Below are positions 52,425 through 62,219 of a DNA stretch of 64,000 bases, one piece after another. Position 1 is the stretch's first letter. The number at the start of each line of letters is the position of its first letter. The stretch covers positions 342,579 to 406,578 of the forward strand of contig NZ_RAZT01000008.1 in assembly GCF_003626635.1 (NCBI RefSeq), written 5' to 3'. The notes under the pieces were generated by a model. That model saw only the letters and a list, made by a program, of their open reading frames with translations. It was not told where the DNA came from and did not search any database. Source of the stretch: Micromonospora musae (GTDB taxonomy: Bacteria; Actinomycetota; Actinomycetes; Mycobacteriales; Micromonosporaceae). Made by a program: the position numbers and the translations under genes.

Positions 52425-54839
52425 TCAGACCGGGTAGGTGCGGGCCACCGCGAGCATCTCCGAGCTGTGCGAGCCGACGATCCCGACGTCCGGCGGGCGG
52501 GGCTGGAAGCCGGGCAGACCGTCGAGGCCGTCGCTGGCGTCCATCGCCCGCAGACCCAGCCAGTCGGCCTTCGGCGTGACGGTGAGCGTCACCTCGAAGC
52601 CCTCCGCCGGCGGGGCGTGGAAGACCACCCCGAAGCCCCAGCGGCCGGACCGGGGCTCGACGGGTACCGGCCGGCCGGCGACCTCGGCCCGCAGCACGGT
52701 GGCCGTGGTCGTGTCGACGTGCAGGCTGGCCAGGCGCGCCGGACGCTGCGGGGTGAGCCGCAGTCGCACGGTGCGCTCGCCGCCGGTGGTGCTGTCGGCC
52801 AGCACCTCGAGCTTCGGGGCGGGCAGGTTCGTCGGCTCCGCCGGGCCGCCGCGCAGGGTCTGGTCGCCCAGCGCGGGGAAGTCGTCCAGGGACGCCGGAC
52901 CCTTGACGTACCGGCTGGTCCACGGCTGGGGATCGGTCTCGTCGGTGAGCCATCGGGCCGAGCCGGTGCCCGCGTCCAGCGCGTACATCAGGTGGGTCGG
53001 CGCGGGATGCGCGGCGTCGAACCGGTCGACGCGGAGCCCGACCCCGGCGCAGACCACCGCCGCCACCGCGGCGGCGAGCGCCGGCACCGCGCCGAGCCGC
53101 CGGGCCCGGAGCGCCACCAGGCCGCGCTGCCCGCCGGCCCGCGGGTGCAGCAGGTCCAGCACCGGCAGTACGGCCAACCCGAGCAGCACCGTGACCAGGG
53201 CGGCCACCCCGCCCATCGCCATGCCGAGCGCCGGGAAGAGGAGCACCACCGTGGGCAGCAGGACGACGACGCCCACCGCGGCGCCCACGGTGACCGCGAC
53301 CACCGGCCAGGGCCCGTCGATCCGGGTGCCGAGCGCGGCCAGGCCGGCGAGCGCGCCCGCCAGCGCCGGCAGGGAGGCGAGGTACGCCCCACCCGGCACC
53401 AGCAGCGCGAGCACCACCCCGAGCACCGCCAGCCAGCCCAGCCCGCCGACGGCCAGCGCGGCGGGGCCGATCCGGCGGCGGGTCAGCGCGTACCAGGCGA
53501 GGACGACCGTCGCGGCGAGCGCGAGCACGGCGAGCCGGTACCAGATCGGCCGGTACGGGTCGAGCAGTGCGGCGTAGCCCGGCCGGATCGCGGTGATCAG
53601 CGCCCAGAGCCCCTGCGCGGCGAGCGGGGCGGCCACGATCGGGACGAGCGCCAGACCGAAGCCGGCCGCCAACCGGCCTCCGCTCGCGCGACCGCGCCGC
53701 CGGGTCAGCCAGCCCAGCGCGACGACCGCGACCAGCGCGAGCAGCGCGAGCGGGAGAGTCAGCTGGCCCGGGTAGCGGGCGAGCCCGCCCGGCACCGGGA
53801 AGTAGGTGTCGTCGCCGGCGGCGGTCAGCTCGGTCAGGTCGATCCGGCCGAACTCCCGGGCCATGCCGAGCGCGTTCTCACCGTGCTGCTGGAGGCTGGC
53901 CCGGTCCAGCGCGGCGGCGGTGTCCAGCGGGGTGTGGTAGATCGCCGCGCCGTCGATGTACGCCGAGTTCAGGCCGACGAAGTTCTCCGCGAGGAACGCG
54001 GTGAAGTCGGTGTCGTTGGGTAGCGCCCGGTAAATCTCCACGGCGAACGAGGTGCCGACCGGGTGCGGCGCGGCCCGGCCGAAGACCTCCACCAGTTTCG
54101 CGTTCCGTCGTGAGGTCTCGAACATGATCACCGGGCCGGTGGAGCCGCGCGCCTCCAGGTTGAGCACCACCCCGCCGTCGGCGGCGAGCGGGTGGCCGGA
54201 GGCGAATCCGGACGCCCCGCAGAGACACGCCTCCTCGGCGTCGGTGAGCACGAAGACGATGTCGTTGCGGGGGCGTGGTCCGGCGGCCAGCGCCCGGGCC
54301 ACCTCCAGGATGGCGGAGGTGCCGGCGGCGTCGTCGTTGCCGCCCGGGCCGGACTGCACCGAGTCGTAGTGGGCGACCAGGAAGAGCCGCCCGGTCGGAT
54401 CGGTGCCGGGCAGCCGAGCCACCACGTTGCGGACCCGGGCCAGCGTGACGCCACCGGCCGCCCCGCTCAACTGACCCGCCTCCGGCGCCACGGTGTCCTG
54501 CACCTGGGTCTCCAGGCCCAGCTCCCGCAGGACCCGTTCGACGTGCGCGCGGACCTCGTCGTTCGCGGCGCTGCCGGCCGGGTGCGGACGCGCCGCGATC
54601 ACCTCGACGTCGCGGTACGCCCGGTCGGCGCTGAACGCGGTCGGCGGCGCGTCGGCCGGCAGCGGGTTCGGGGGACGCAGGTCGAGGAGGCTCACGGCGC
54701 CGACGGCGACCAGCGCGACGGCGGCCGCCACGGCGGCGACGAACCGCCGCCGGGGCCGGGCCAGCGCCCGGTCGGCGGGCCGGCTCGGAATCGGGTGGGC
54801 GGGTGCGCGGTCCGGGGCCGGGGTGGGGGGTGCGCCCAC
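52425..54839 (-). CDS. M28-family membrane peptidase
   Basis: An 804-residue protein. After a cytoplasmic tail and one helix (FVAAVAAAVALVAVGAVSLL), the M28 metallopeptidase domain has zinc-ligand motifs LVAHYDS, GGNDDAAGTSA and LTDAEEACL. The C-terminal half has about eight hydrophobic helices, then a beta-rich extracellular tail. It probably cleaves peptides outside the membrane. GTG 54839 is chosen because AGGAG lies five bases upstream. It is the first gene right of the island and converges with the dehydratase stub. Confidence 0.87.
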   Translation of the reverse strand: MGAPPTPAPDRAPAHPIPSRPADRALARPRRRFVAAVAAAVALVAVGAVSLLDLRPPNPLPADAPPTAFSADRAYRDVEVIAARPHPAGSAANDEVRAHVERVLRELGLETQVQDTVAPEAGQLSGAAGGVTLARVRNVVARLPGTDPTGRLFLVAHYDSVQSGPGGNDDAAGTSAILEVARALAAGPRPRNDIVFVLTDAEEACLCGASGFASGHPLAADGGVVLNLEARGSTGPVIMFETSRRNAKLVEVFGRAAPHPVGTSFAVEIYRALPNDTDFTAFLAENFVGLNSAYIDGAAIYHTPLDTAAALDRASLQQHGENALGMAREFGRIDLTELTAAGDDTYFPVPGGLARYPGQLTLPLALLALVAVVALGWLTRRRGRASGGRLAAGFGLALVPIVAAPLAAQGLWALITAIRPGYAALLDPYRPIWYRLAVLALAATVVLAWYALTRRRIGPAALAVGGLGWLAVLGVVLALLVPGGAYLASLPALAGALAGLAALGTRIDGPWPVVAVTVGAAVGVVVLLPTVVLLFPALGMAMGGVAALVTVLLGLAVLPVLDLLHPRAGGQRGLVALRARRLGAVPALAAAVAAVVCAGVGLRVDRFDAAHPAPTHLMYALDAGTGSARWLTDETDPQPWTSRYVKGPASLDDFPALGDQTLRGGPAEPTNLPAPKLEVLADSTTGGERTVRLRLTPQRPARLASLHVDTTTATVLRAEVAGRPVPVEPRSGRWGFGVVFHAPPAEGFEVTLTVTPKADWLGLRAMDASDGLDGLPGFQPRPPDVGIVGSHSSEMLAVARTYPV

Positions 54840-55114
54840 GGGAACTCCTCGGGGACGGGGCCAGAGCTGGGACCATCCTGCCCCGCGCGGGCCCGCAGCG
54901 GGGACCCGGGACATCCCGGCTGCGCTGCACCGCCCTTAGCCGGTCGGGCGTTCCGGGGCGGGCCGGCGAGGGTCCGATCCACGGGACCGACGGGTGTCCG
55001 CTTTGCCCCTCGGTGGGTAGTGATTCGGCCCATGCCCGGCCGCACCGAGTCCGTCGTGTTGTGTGCGACCGTTGTCTAATACAGGATCAGCAGGGCACTC
55101 GGAAGGAGCCCGAC

Positions 55115-56389
55115 ATCACCAGCGAACTTCCGCGTCTGGCGGCGGTGACCCGGCCGAACCGGGGGACCGGTCTGGCCGGTTCCTCCGTGGTGCCGTATCC
55201 GCACGGCGGCCTGGGACGGCACCCCCACCTGCCACCGGGCGAGCGGCTGCGGGTGCTGCTGGTCGAGGACGACGAGGGCGACGCCTTCCTGGTCGGTGAG
55301 CTGCTGGCCGAGACCAACTCGATGATCGAGCTGCTGGTCGCGACCAGCCTCAGCGAGGCGCGCCAGCGGGTGACCGGCGTGGACTGCGTCCTGCTCGACC
55401 TCGGTCTTCCGGACGCCCAGGGCCTCGACGGGTTGCGTCAGGTGCTGGAGATGGCGAGCGGCGCGGCGGTCTGCGTACTGACCGGGCGCAGCGACGAGCA
55501 CCTGGGCATCGTGGCGGTGGCCGAGGGAGCCCAGGACTACCTGGTCAAGGGGCAGGTCGACGGTGTCCTGCTGACCCGGGCGCTGCGCTACGCGGTGGAG
55601 CGCAAGCGCGCCGACGAGAACGCCCGCCGGCTGCGCGAGGTCGAGCTGCGCCAGGCCGAGTCGGCCCGCCTCGAACGGGGCCTGCTGCCGCAGCCGCTGA
55701 TGTCGACCGACCAGGTCGCGGTCCACACGTTCTACCGGCCCGGCCGGCACGCCGCGCTGATCGGCGGCGACTTCTACGACGTGGTGCAGACCCGCCCCGA
55801 CCGGGTGGACCTGATCGTGGGCGACGTCTGCGGGCACGGGGTCGACGAGGCGGCGCTCGGCGTCGAGCTCCGGGTCGCCTGGCGCGCCCTGGTGCTCGCC
55901 GGGGTGCCCGACGACGAGGTGCTGCCCGCGCTGGAGCAGGTGCTGATGAGCGAGCGCCGACTCCAGGAGATCTTCGCGACCGTGGCGACGGCGCGGCTCG
56001 ACCTGGACGCCAACCGGGCGGTCGTACGGTTGGCCGGGCACCCGCCGCCGCTGCTGCTCAGCCGCGGCGGGGTGGCCCCGGTGCCGGCCCCGGGCGGTCT
56101 GCTGCTCGGCGTCCGGCCCCGCCCGCCGATCGCCTACGACCTGAAGTTCGACACGGAGGACTGGTCCCTGTTGATGTACACCGACGGCCTGATCGAGGGG
56201 CGCGTGGGCGACAGCGACGATCGGCTCGACGTGCCCGGCCTCGGCGAGCTGCTGGCGGAGCCGGCCAGCCGGGAGGTGTCCCTGGCCGAGTTGCCGGCCT
56301 GGCTCGTCGGGCGGGCCGAGCAGATCAACGGCGGGCCGCTCGCCGACGACGTCGCCATGCTGCTGGTCACCCGGGGAGGTGGCCGATGA
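55115..56389 (+). CDS. Response regulator with PP2C (RsbU-like) phosphatase output
   Basis: A protein of about 424 residues. The receiver domain has VLLVEDDEGDAF and phospho-acceptor Asp in VLLDLGLPD. The C-terminal half is a PP2C/SpoIIE phosphatase (GGDFYDVVQ, GDVCGHGVDEAAL, ADDVAMLLV). Such proteins dephosphorylate anti-sigma-factor antagonists. The start is unusual: GGAAGGAG (55101-55108) sits six bases before an ATC codon at 55115. The nearest canonical starts are GTG 55061 upstream and GTG 55145 downstream. The stop overlaps the kinase as ATGA. Confidence 0.85.
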   Translation: MTSELPRLAAVTRPNRGTGLAGSSVVPYPHGGLGRHPHLPPGERLRVLLVEDDEGDAFLVGELLAETNSMIELLVATSLSEARQRVTGVDCVLLDLGLPDAQGLDGLRQVLEMASGAAVCVLTGRSDEHLGIVAVAEGAQDYLVKGQVDGVLLTRALRYAVERKRADENARRLREVELRQAESARLERGLLPQPLMSTDQVAVHTFYRPGRHAALIGGDFYDVVQTRPDRVDLIVGDVCGHGVDEAALGVELRVAWRALVLAGVPDDEVLPALEQVLMSERRLQEIFATVATARLDLDANRAVVRLAGHPPPLLLSRGGVAPVPAPGGLLLGVRPRPPIAYDLKFDTEDWSLLMYTDGLIEGRVGDSDDRLDVPGLGELLAEPASREVSLAELPAWLVGRAEQINGGPLADDVAMLLVTRGGGR

Positions 56390-58098
56390 GCGCCGGCCTG
56401 CGTGGCTGGAACCTGCGCCGGCGGGTGGTCGCGCTGCTCGCGATCGTCGGCGTTCTGCTCGTCGGGCTGGCCGTGGCGGAGGCGTCCCTGGCGGAGCGGA
56501 GCCGTAACCAGGTCGACGCGTTGCTCAACCAGACCGGGCCACTGCGGGTGCAGTCGCAGGAGCTGCTGAACGCCCTGCTCGACCAGGAGACCGCGGTACG
56601 CGGCTTCGCGGTGAGCGGCGACCGGGCCGACCTCGGCCCGTACGAGGCCGGGGTGCGGCAGGAGCAGGACGTCATCGCGTCGATGCGGCGGCTGCTGAAC
56701 GACTACCCGCAGATCGGGGGCGACCTGCGCGAGGTCGAGACCCGGGCCGACGAGTGGCGGCGGGCGGTCGCCGTACCGGTGATCACCGTGACCGAGCAGC
56801 AGGGCACGGCGGCCGGCCAGGCGCTCGTCACCCAGGTGGCCCGGCAGCAGTTCGACGACGTACGGGCCGCCGTGGACGACCTCCAGGCCGAGATCTTCGA
56901 CGCCCGGGAGAGCAATGCGCGGGAGGCGCGTCGCAGCGGGAACCTGCTGGCCGTGCTGCTGATCGTCGCCGCCCTGGTGGTCGTGGTCACCGGTGTGCTG
57001 CTGCTGCTCTCGCTGGACCGGACGGTCGTGCGGCCGCTCACCGAGCTAGCCCAGCACGTACGGAGAGTCGCCGAGGGCGACTTCCAGCACGCCATCCCCG
57101 GTTCCGGGCCGCCCGAGTTCGTGCAGCTCGCCGACGACGTGGACGCGATGCGCCGCAGGATCGCGGCGGACCTCGCCGAGGTGCGGGAGGCCCGGCAGCG
57201 GATCGAGTGGGTCAACAGCCAGCTCCAGAAGCAGGCCGAGGAGTTGACCCGGTCCAACCGTGACCTGGAGCAGTTCGCGTACGTCGCCTCGCACGACCTC
57301 CAGGAGCCGCTGCGCAAGGTCGCCAGCTTCTGCCAGCTGCTCCAGCGCCGCTACGCCGGTCAGCTCGACGAGCGGGCCGATCAGTACATCGCGTTCGCGG
57401 TGGACGGCGCGCAGCGGATGCAGCGCCTGATCAACGACCTGCTGGCGTTCTCCCGGATCGGCCGGCTGACCGTCGGCTTCAGCGAGGTCGACCTCAACAA
57501 GGTCATGGGAGAGGTGGCCGGTCAGACCGAGGCGGCCCGGCAGTACGCGGACGCCGAGCTGACCTGGTCGGAGCTGCCGGTGATCCAGGGCGAGGAACCG
57601 CTGCTCACGAACCTGCTCGCCAACCTGGTCAGCAACTCGATCAAGTTCCGCCGGTCGGACGTGCCGTCGAAGGTGCACGTCTCCGCCCGGCAGGTGGGCG
57701 ACGAGTGGGAGATCACCTGCCAGGACAACGGCATCGGCATCGAGCCCGAGTTCGCCGACAAGATCTTCGTCATCTTCCAGCGGCTGCACTCGAAGGACGC
57801 CTACCCGGGCACCGGTATCGGGCTGGCCATCGTCAAGAAGATCGTGGAATACCACGGCGGTCGGGTCTGGGTGGACACCGACGTCTCCGAGGGCGCCGCG
57901 ATCCGGTTCACCCTGCCCGCGCTGCCCGAGGATCGTGCGGCGGCCGGCGAGAGCCCGGACGAGGAGGCGACCGGCGCGGAGGCGGCGGAGACGCCCGACG
58001 GCGTCCCGGACGGCTCGCCGGAGCGGGAGCGGGCCGAGCGTACGGAGGAAGCGCCGGAAGGCGGTAGGACGGGTGGCATGAGGGAGACAGTGGGATGA
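56386..58098 (+). CDS. CHASE3-HAMP histidine kinase
   Basis: A 570-residue sensor kinase. Helix 1 (VVALLAIVGVLLVGLAV), a CHASE3-like extracellular helical domain, helix 2 (LLAVLLIVAALVVVVTGVLL), HAMP, then a phytochrome-type HisKA motif FAYVASHDLQEPLRK with His303, and an HATPase (NLVSNSIKF, CQDNGIGIEPEF, GTGIGLAIVKKIVE). The C-terminal about 50 residues are acidic and disordered. Coupled to the genes on both sides by ATGA overlaps, so it probably controls the receiver-PP2C protein and the small receiver. Confidence 0.93.
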   Translation: MSAGLRGWNLRRRVVALLAIVGVLLVGLAVAEASLAERSRNQVDALLNQTGPLRVQSQELLNALLDQETAVRGFAVSGDRADLGPYEAGVRQEQDVIASMRRLLNDYPQIGGDLREVETRADEWRRAVAVPVITVTEQQGTAAGQALVTQVARQQFDDVRAAVDDLQAEIFDARESNAREARRSGNLLAVLLIVAALVVVVTGVLLLLSLDRTVVRPLTELAQHVRRVAEGDFQHAIPGSGPPEFVQLADDVDAMRRRIAADLAEVREARQRIEWVNSQLQKQAEELTRSNRDLEQFAYVASHDLQEPLRKVASFCQLLQRRYAGQLDERADQYIAFAVDGAQRMQRLINDLLAFSRIGRLTVGFSEVDLNKVMGEVAGQTEAARQYADAELTWSELPVIQGEEPLLTNLLANLVSNSIKFRRSDVPSKVHVSARQVGDEWEITCQDNGIGIEPEFADKIFVIFQRLHSKDAYPGTGIGLAIVKKIVEYHGGRVWVDTDVSEGAAIRFTLPALPEDRAAAGESPDEEATGAEAAETPDGVPDGSPERERAERTEEAPEGGRTGGMRETVG

Positions 58099-58547
58099 CC
58101 GCGCCGGCGGACGGGAAGAGTCCGATCGAAGTCTTGCTCGTCGAGGACGATCCGGGCGACGTGTTGATGACCCAGGAGGCGTTCGAGGAGCACAAGCTGC
58201 GCAACCGGCTGACCGTCGTCTCCGACGGGGCCGAGGCGTTGGCGTACCTGCGCCGTGAGGGTCAGTACGCGGAGGCGGTGACCCCGGACCTGATCCTGCT
58301 CGACCTCAACCTGCCCCGCCGGGACGGTCGTGAGGTGCTCGCGGAGATAAAGAAGGACGAGGAGCTCCGCCGGATCCCGGTGGTGGTGCTCACCACCTCG
58401 CAGGCCGACGAGGACATCCTGCGCAGCTACCAGCTGCACGCCAACGCCTACGTGACGAAGCCGGTGGACTTCGAACGGTTCATCGCCGTGGTGCGCCAGA
58501 TCGACGAGTTCTTCGTCAGCGTGGTGAAGCTGCCGCCGCGTGGCTGA
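58095..58547 (+). CDS. Rcp1-like single-domain response regulator
   Basis: A 150-residue stand-alone receiver. It has VLLVEDDPGD, phospho-acceptor Asp70 (DLILLDLNLP), VVVLTTSQAD and YVTKPVDF, and the family's longer alpha-helix inserts. No output domain exists, so it acts by protein contact. It lies between the kinase and the phosphatase-like gene, overlapping both. Confidence 0.93.
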   Translation: MTAPADGKSPIEVLLVEDDPGDVLMTQEAFEEHKLRNRLTVVSDGAEALAYLRREGQYAEAVTPDLILLDLNLPRRDGREVLAEIKKDEELRRIPVVVLTTSQADEDILRSYQLHANAYVTKPVDFERFIAVVRQIDEFFVSVVKLPPRG

Positions 58548-59349
58548 CACCCTGCTCGACGACGTCGGTGTGCTGCTCCGTGAGACCGCCGACCAGGTCG
58601 TGCTACCCCTGTTCCAGAAGCTGGACGACTCCGACGTCGCGGAGAAGGCGCCAGGTGACATCGTCACCGTCGCCGACCGCCGGGCCGAGGAGATGATCTC
58701 GGCGGGGCTGCGCCGGCTCCTTCCCGGCTCGGTGGTGGTCGGCGAGGAGGCGGTCGCCGAGGATCAGGGGCTGCTGCGGCACCTGCGCGGTTCCGGGGAC
58801 GTGTGGCTCGTCGACCCGGTCGACGGCACCGCGAACTTCGCCGCCGGCCGCCGACCGTTCGCGTTGATGGTGGCGCTGCTGACCGATGGGCGGCCCGTCG
58901 CGTCCTGGGTGTTCGACCCGCTCGCCGACACGCTCGCCACCTGCCGGGCGGGCGAGGGGACGTACGTCGACGGGCGCCCGATCCGTACGGACGACGCCTC
59001 CGCGGAGCTCGCCCAGCTGCGTGGCATGGCGATGACCCGGTTCCTCCCGTCGGCGAGCCGCGACCGGGTGCGGGCCGGCGGCGACCGGATCGGTGAGCTG
59101 CTCCCCGGGCAGCACTGCGCGGGCCGGGAGTACCTGGACATCCTCGTCGGGCGGCAGCAGTTCGCGGTCTTCTGGCGCACCCTGCCCTGGGACCACGCCC
59201 CCGGGGCGCTGCTGGTCCGCTGCGCCGGCGGGGTCGCCCGCCGCTTCGACGGCACCGAGTACCACGCCGCCGAGGAGGGGTACGGCCTGCTGGTCGCCGC
59301 GAGCGATCGGATCTGGGAAGAGGTCCGGGCGACTCTGCTCGACAGCTGA
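58540..59349 (+). CDS. Inositol-monophosphatase-family phosphatase
   Basis: A 269-residue enzyme with the metal-binding motifs VVGEEAVAE, DPVDGTANFA and WDHAPGALLV of the IMPase/FBPase superfamily. It probably dephosphorylates a small sugar or inositol phosphate. The GTG start overlaps the receiver gene by eight bases. Genetic coupling with a signalling operon is unusual and could be regulatory. Confidence 0.9.
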   Translation: MADTLLDDVGVLLRETADQVVLPLFQKLDDSDVAEKAPGDIVTVADRRAEEMISAGLRRLLPGSVVVGEEAVAEDQGLLRHLRGSGDVWLVDPVDGTANFAAGRRPFALMVALLTDGRPVASWVFDPLADTLATCRAGEGTYVDGRPIRTDDASAELAQLRGMAMTRFLPSASRDRVRAGGDRIGELLPGQHCAGREYLDILVGRQQFAVFWRTLPWDHAPGALLVRCAGGVARRFDGTEYHAAEEGYGLLVAASDRIWEEVRATLLDS

Positions 59350-59542
59350 TCCACGCGTACGGCGACCAGCTCGACACGCTGCGTCGACGCGACGCGCCCC
59401 TGGGCATTTCCGGGACTGGCCGGCGTCGCCCGGTCCGGTATCGTGACCGGCGGTCACCGCCAGCAGGCCGCCGAACGGGGCCGGCGGGACCGCCGCCGCG
59501 CAGGACGCACCGGGGGCCGGCGGTCGACGGAAGGACGCTGTC

Positions 59543-60559
59543 GTGCCCAGGATCATGCCCAGCAGGCGTCGCGCCCGCGGCCCACTGATCGCCCTGCTCG
59601 CCGCCGTCGTCGTGCTGCTCGGCAGCGGCTCGGTGCCCGCGTACGCGGAGCCCAACGAGGGCGGCACCAAGAAGCTGCGGGACGCGCTGACGGCCACCGC
59701 CCGGGCGCACATCGAGGCGAAGCAGAAGCTGGACAACTCCAAGCGCCGACAGACGCAGTTGACCGGCCAGCTGACCGGCCTCCAGGTGCGGGTGAACGAC
59801 CTGAGCACGCAGGTCGGCGAGGTGGCGGCGCGCTCCTACCGGGTGGGTCGGCTCACCCCGGCGTCGATGCTGCTGGGCAGCGCCTCGCCCGACGCGTTCC
59901 TGGAGCGGGCGGCGAACCTCGACCTGATGGCACAGCGGGACGGCAAGCGACTGCGCGAGCTGACGGAGGCGCGCGAGCAGGCGCAGCGGGCCAAGCTCGC
60001 CATCGACGCCGAGGTGCGGCAGCAGGCGAAGCAGCTCGCCGTGATGGCGAAGAAGAAGAAGGAGGCCGAGGCGGCGCTGGCCGCGGTCAGCTCCGGTGGC
60101 AGCGGCGGCTTCGCCGGCGCGAACTCGAGCTCGGCGAAGCCCGCCCCACGCAACTCGGACGGCTCCTGGCCGTCGGAGTCCTGCTCGGTGAACGACCCGA
60201 CCACCTCCGGCTGCATCACGCCGCGCACCCTCAACGCCCTCCAGCAGACCAAGGCGGCCGACTACACCCGCCACGTCTCCTGCTACCGCAGCGGCGGCGA
60301 CGGCGAGCATCCCAAGGGGCGGGCCTGCGACTTCTCGGCCGCCGCGGGCGGCTTCAAGGACGAGAACGCCACCGGCGGCGACAAGGCGTACGGCGACAGC
60401 CTGGCCGCGTGGCACGTGCGCAACGCCGATCGGCTCGGCGTGCTCTACGTGATCTGGTACCGGCAGATCTGGCATCCGGGCACCGGCTGGCGCTCCTACA
60501 GCGGCAGCGGCAGCCCGGCGGCGAGCCACACGAACCATGTTCATCTATCGATGTACTGA
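59543..60559 (+). CDS. Secreted coiled-coil protein with ARB_07466-like C-terminal domain
   Basis: A 338-residue exported protein. The signal peptide (GPLIALLAAVVVLLGSGSV, then PAYA) is followed by a coiled coil (residues about 40-190, similar to NlpC/P60-linked actinobacterial proteins) and a C-terminal domain with paired cysteines (SCSVNDPTTSGCIT, SCYRSGG, RACDFS) ending THTNHVHLSMY. GTG 59543 is chosen because GGAAGGA lies seven bases upstream. Function unknown, likely cell-wall linked. Confidence 0.8.
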   Translation: MPRIMPSRRRARGPLIALLAAVVVLLGSGSVPAYAEPNEGGTKKLRDALTATARAHIEAKQKLDNSKRRQTQLTGQLTGLQVRVNDLSTQVGEVAARSYRVGRLTPASMLLGSASPDAFLERAANLDLMAQRDGKRLRELTEAREQAQRAKLAIDAEVRQQAKQLAVMAKKKKEAEAALAAVSSGGSGGFAGANSSSAKPAPRNSDGSWPSESCSVNDPTTSGCITPRTLNALQQTKAADYTRHVSCYRSGGDGEHPKGRACDFSAAAGGFKDENATGGDKAYGDSLAAWHVRNADRLGVLYVIWYRQIWHPGTGWRSYSGSGSPAASHTNHVHLSMY

Positions 60560-60595
60560 CCCACCGGGGCGGCTCGGCTGCGTACCATCGCGACG

Positions 60596-62149
60596 ATGAA
60601 TCTCTCACCGTCCGACGTCGCCGACCCGCCCGTGCCCGCCGCGCCCGTCACCGGGCGCGCCCTGCCCAACGGGCTCGCCGCCTTCCTCGTCTTCTTCTCC
60701 AGCGGCGCCGTCCTGGTGCTGGAGACGGTCGCCCTGCGCCTGGTCGGCCCCTACGTCGGGGTGACCCTCCAGGTGACCAGCTCGGTGATCGGCATCGCGC
60801 TGGCCGCGATCGCCTACGGGGCGTGGGCCGGTGGCCGGCTGGCCGACCGGCGCGACCCGCGTCCGTTGCTGGCCCCCGCGCTCGTGCTCGCCGGCATCGC
60901 CACCGCCGTCACCCTGCCGGTCGTCCGGTACGCGGGCGAGGTGCTGCGCGGCGGGGCGGCCAGCGCCATCCTGCTCCTCGTCGCCCTGGCCGTCTTCGTT
61001 CCGGCGCTGCTGCTCTCCGCGGTCACCCCGCTGGTCGTCAAGCTCCAGCTCGCCGACCTGCGTCGCACCGGCCAGGTGGTCGGCCGGCTCTCCAGCATCG
61101 GCACGCTCGGCGGCATCACGGCCACCCTCTCCACCGGTTTCGTGCTGGTCGCCGCGCTGCGCAGCACGGTGATCCTGCTGGCGCTGGCCATCGCGCTCGG
61201 CGTCACCGGCCTGGTCCTCGGTTGGTACCTGCACCGGCAGGGCGTCGTGGAGCTGCCGGGTCGGGGCCGGACCAAGGCGGCGTTGGCGGTGCTCGGCCTG
61301 CTCGGCGCGGGTCTCAGCACGGTCGCACCGAACCCGTGCGACATCGAGACGGCGTACCACTGCGCGAAGGTCGAGGTGGACTCGTCCCGGTCGACCGGGC
61401 GGACGCTGCTGCTCAACTCGGCGCAGCACTCGTACGTGGACCTCGCCGACCCCCGCCACCTGGAGTACGCATACACGAAGTGGTTCGGTGCGGTGGCCGA
61501 CGTGGCCGCACCGGCCGGCCGGCGGCTCGACGCGCTGCACCTGGGCGGGGGCGGTTTCACCGTGCCCCGCTATCTGACCGCCACCCGTCCCGGCAGCGAC
61601 AACCTGGTCTTCGAGATCGACGGCGGGCTCATCGAGCTGGGCGAGCGGGAACTCGGCGTACGCCAGGGACCGGACCTGCGGGCGGTGGCCGGCGATGCGC
61701 GGCTGCTGGTCGCCGCCGAGGCCGACGAGAGCCGCGACCTGGTCGTCGGCGACGCGTTCGGGCACCTGGTGGTGCCGTGGCACCTGGCCACCCGGGAGAT
61801 GATGGCCGAGGTACGCCGAGTGGTGCGCCCGAGCGGCGTCTACGTGCAGAACGTCATCGACTACCCGCCGCTGCGCTTCATCCGCAGCGAACTGGCCACC
61901 GTCGCCGCCGAGTTCCGGCACGTCGCGCTGATCGCGCCCCCGGAGGCGATCATCGGCGAGCAGGGTTCCAACTTCGTCCTCGTCGCCTCCGACGCGCCGC
62001 TGCCGCTGGAAGCGATCCGCAAGCGACTGGCCGAGGTGGACGGGCGCGCGATCCTGATCGCCGAGGCCGAGCTGGACGAGTTCGTCGGCGAGGCGCTGGT
62101 GCTCACCGACGACTACGCGCCGGTGGACCAGCTGCTCGCCACCGCCTGA
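60596..62149 (+). CDS. Membrane spermidine-synthase-like protein
   Basis: A 517-residue protein. Residues 1 to about 220 hold about eight hydrophobic helices (LAAFLVFFSSGAVLVLETVALRLV first). The rest is a spermidine-synthase-like Rossmann domain (LHLGGGGFTVPRYL, VFEIDGGLIELGE, VVGDAFGHLVVPWHL). Enzyme activity is uncertain, since many fused members are not proven synthases. No partner gene of polyamine synthesis is nearby. Confidence 0.85.
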   Translation: MNLSPSDVADPPVPAAPVTGRALPNGLAAFLVFFSSGAVLVLETVALRLVGPYVGVTLQVTSSVIGIALAAIAYGAWAGGRLADRRDPRPLLAPALVLAGIATAVTLPVVRYAGEVLRGGAASAILLLVALAVFVPALLLSAVTPLVVKLQLADLRRTGQVVGRLSSIGTLGGITATLSTGFVLVAALRSTVILLALAIALGVTGLVLGWYLHRQGVVELPGRGRTKAALAVLGLLGAGLSTVAPNPCDIETAYHCAKVEVDSSRSTGRTLLLNSAQHSYVDLADPRHLEYAYTKWFGAVADVAAPAGRRLDALHLGGGGFTVPRYLTATRPGSDNLVFEIDGGLIELGERELGVRQGPDLRAVAGDARLLVAAEADESRDLVVGDAFGHLVVPWHLATREMMAEVRRVVRPSGVYVQNVIDYPPLRFIRSELATVAAEFRHVALIAPPEAIIGEQGSNFVLVASDAPLPLEAIRKRLAEVDGRAILIAEAELDEFVGEALVLTDDYAPVDQLLATA

Positions 62150-62219
62150 TCGAGTGACTTCCTGCCCGATTTCGGTCCGAGAGGTGTAGCCCGGACGGGT
62201 CCGGGCAAGAACCTCGACC

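Noticed and set aside
59443..62157. Very long plus-strand frame over the coiled-coil and synthase genes
   Set aside because: Arg/Gly/Ala-rich shadow of high-GC coding sequence; the two genes in other frames have clear domains.
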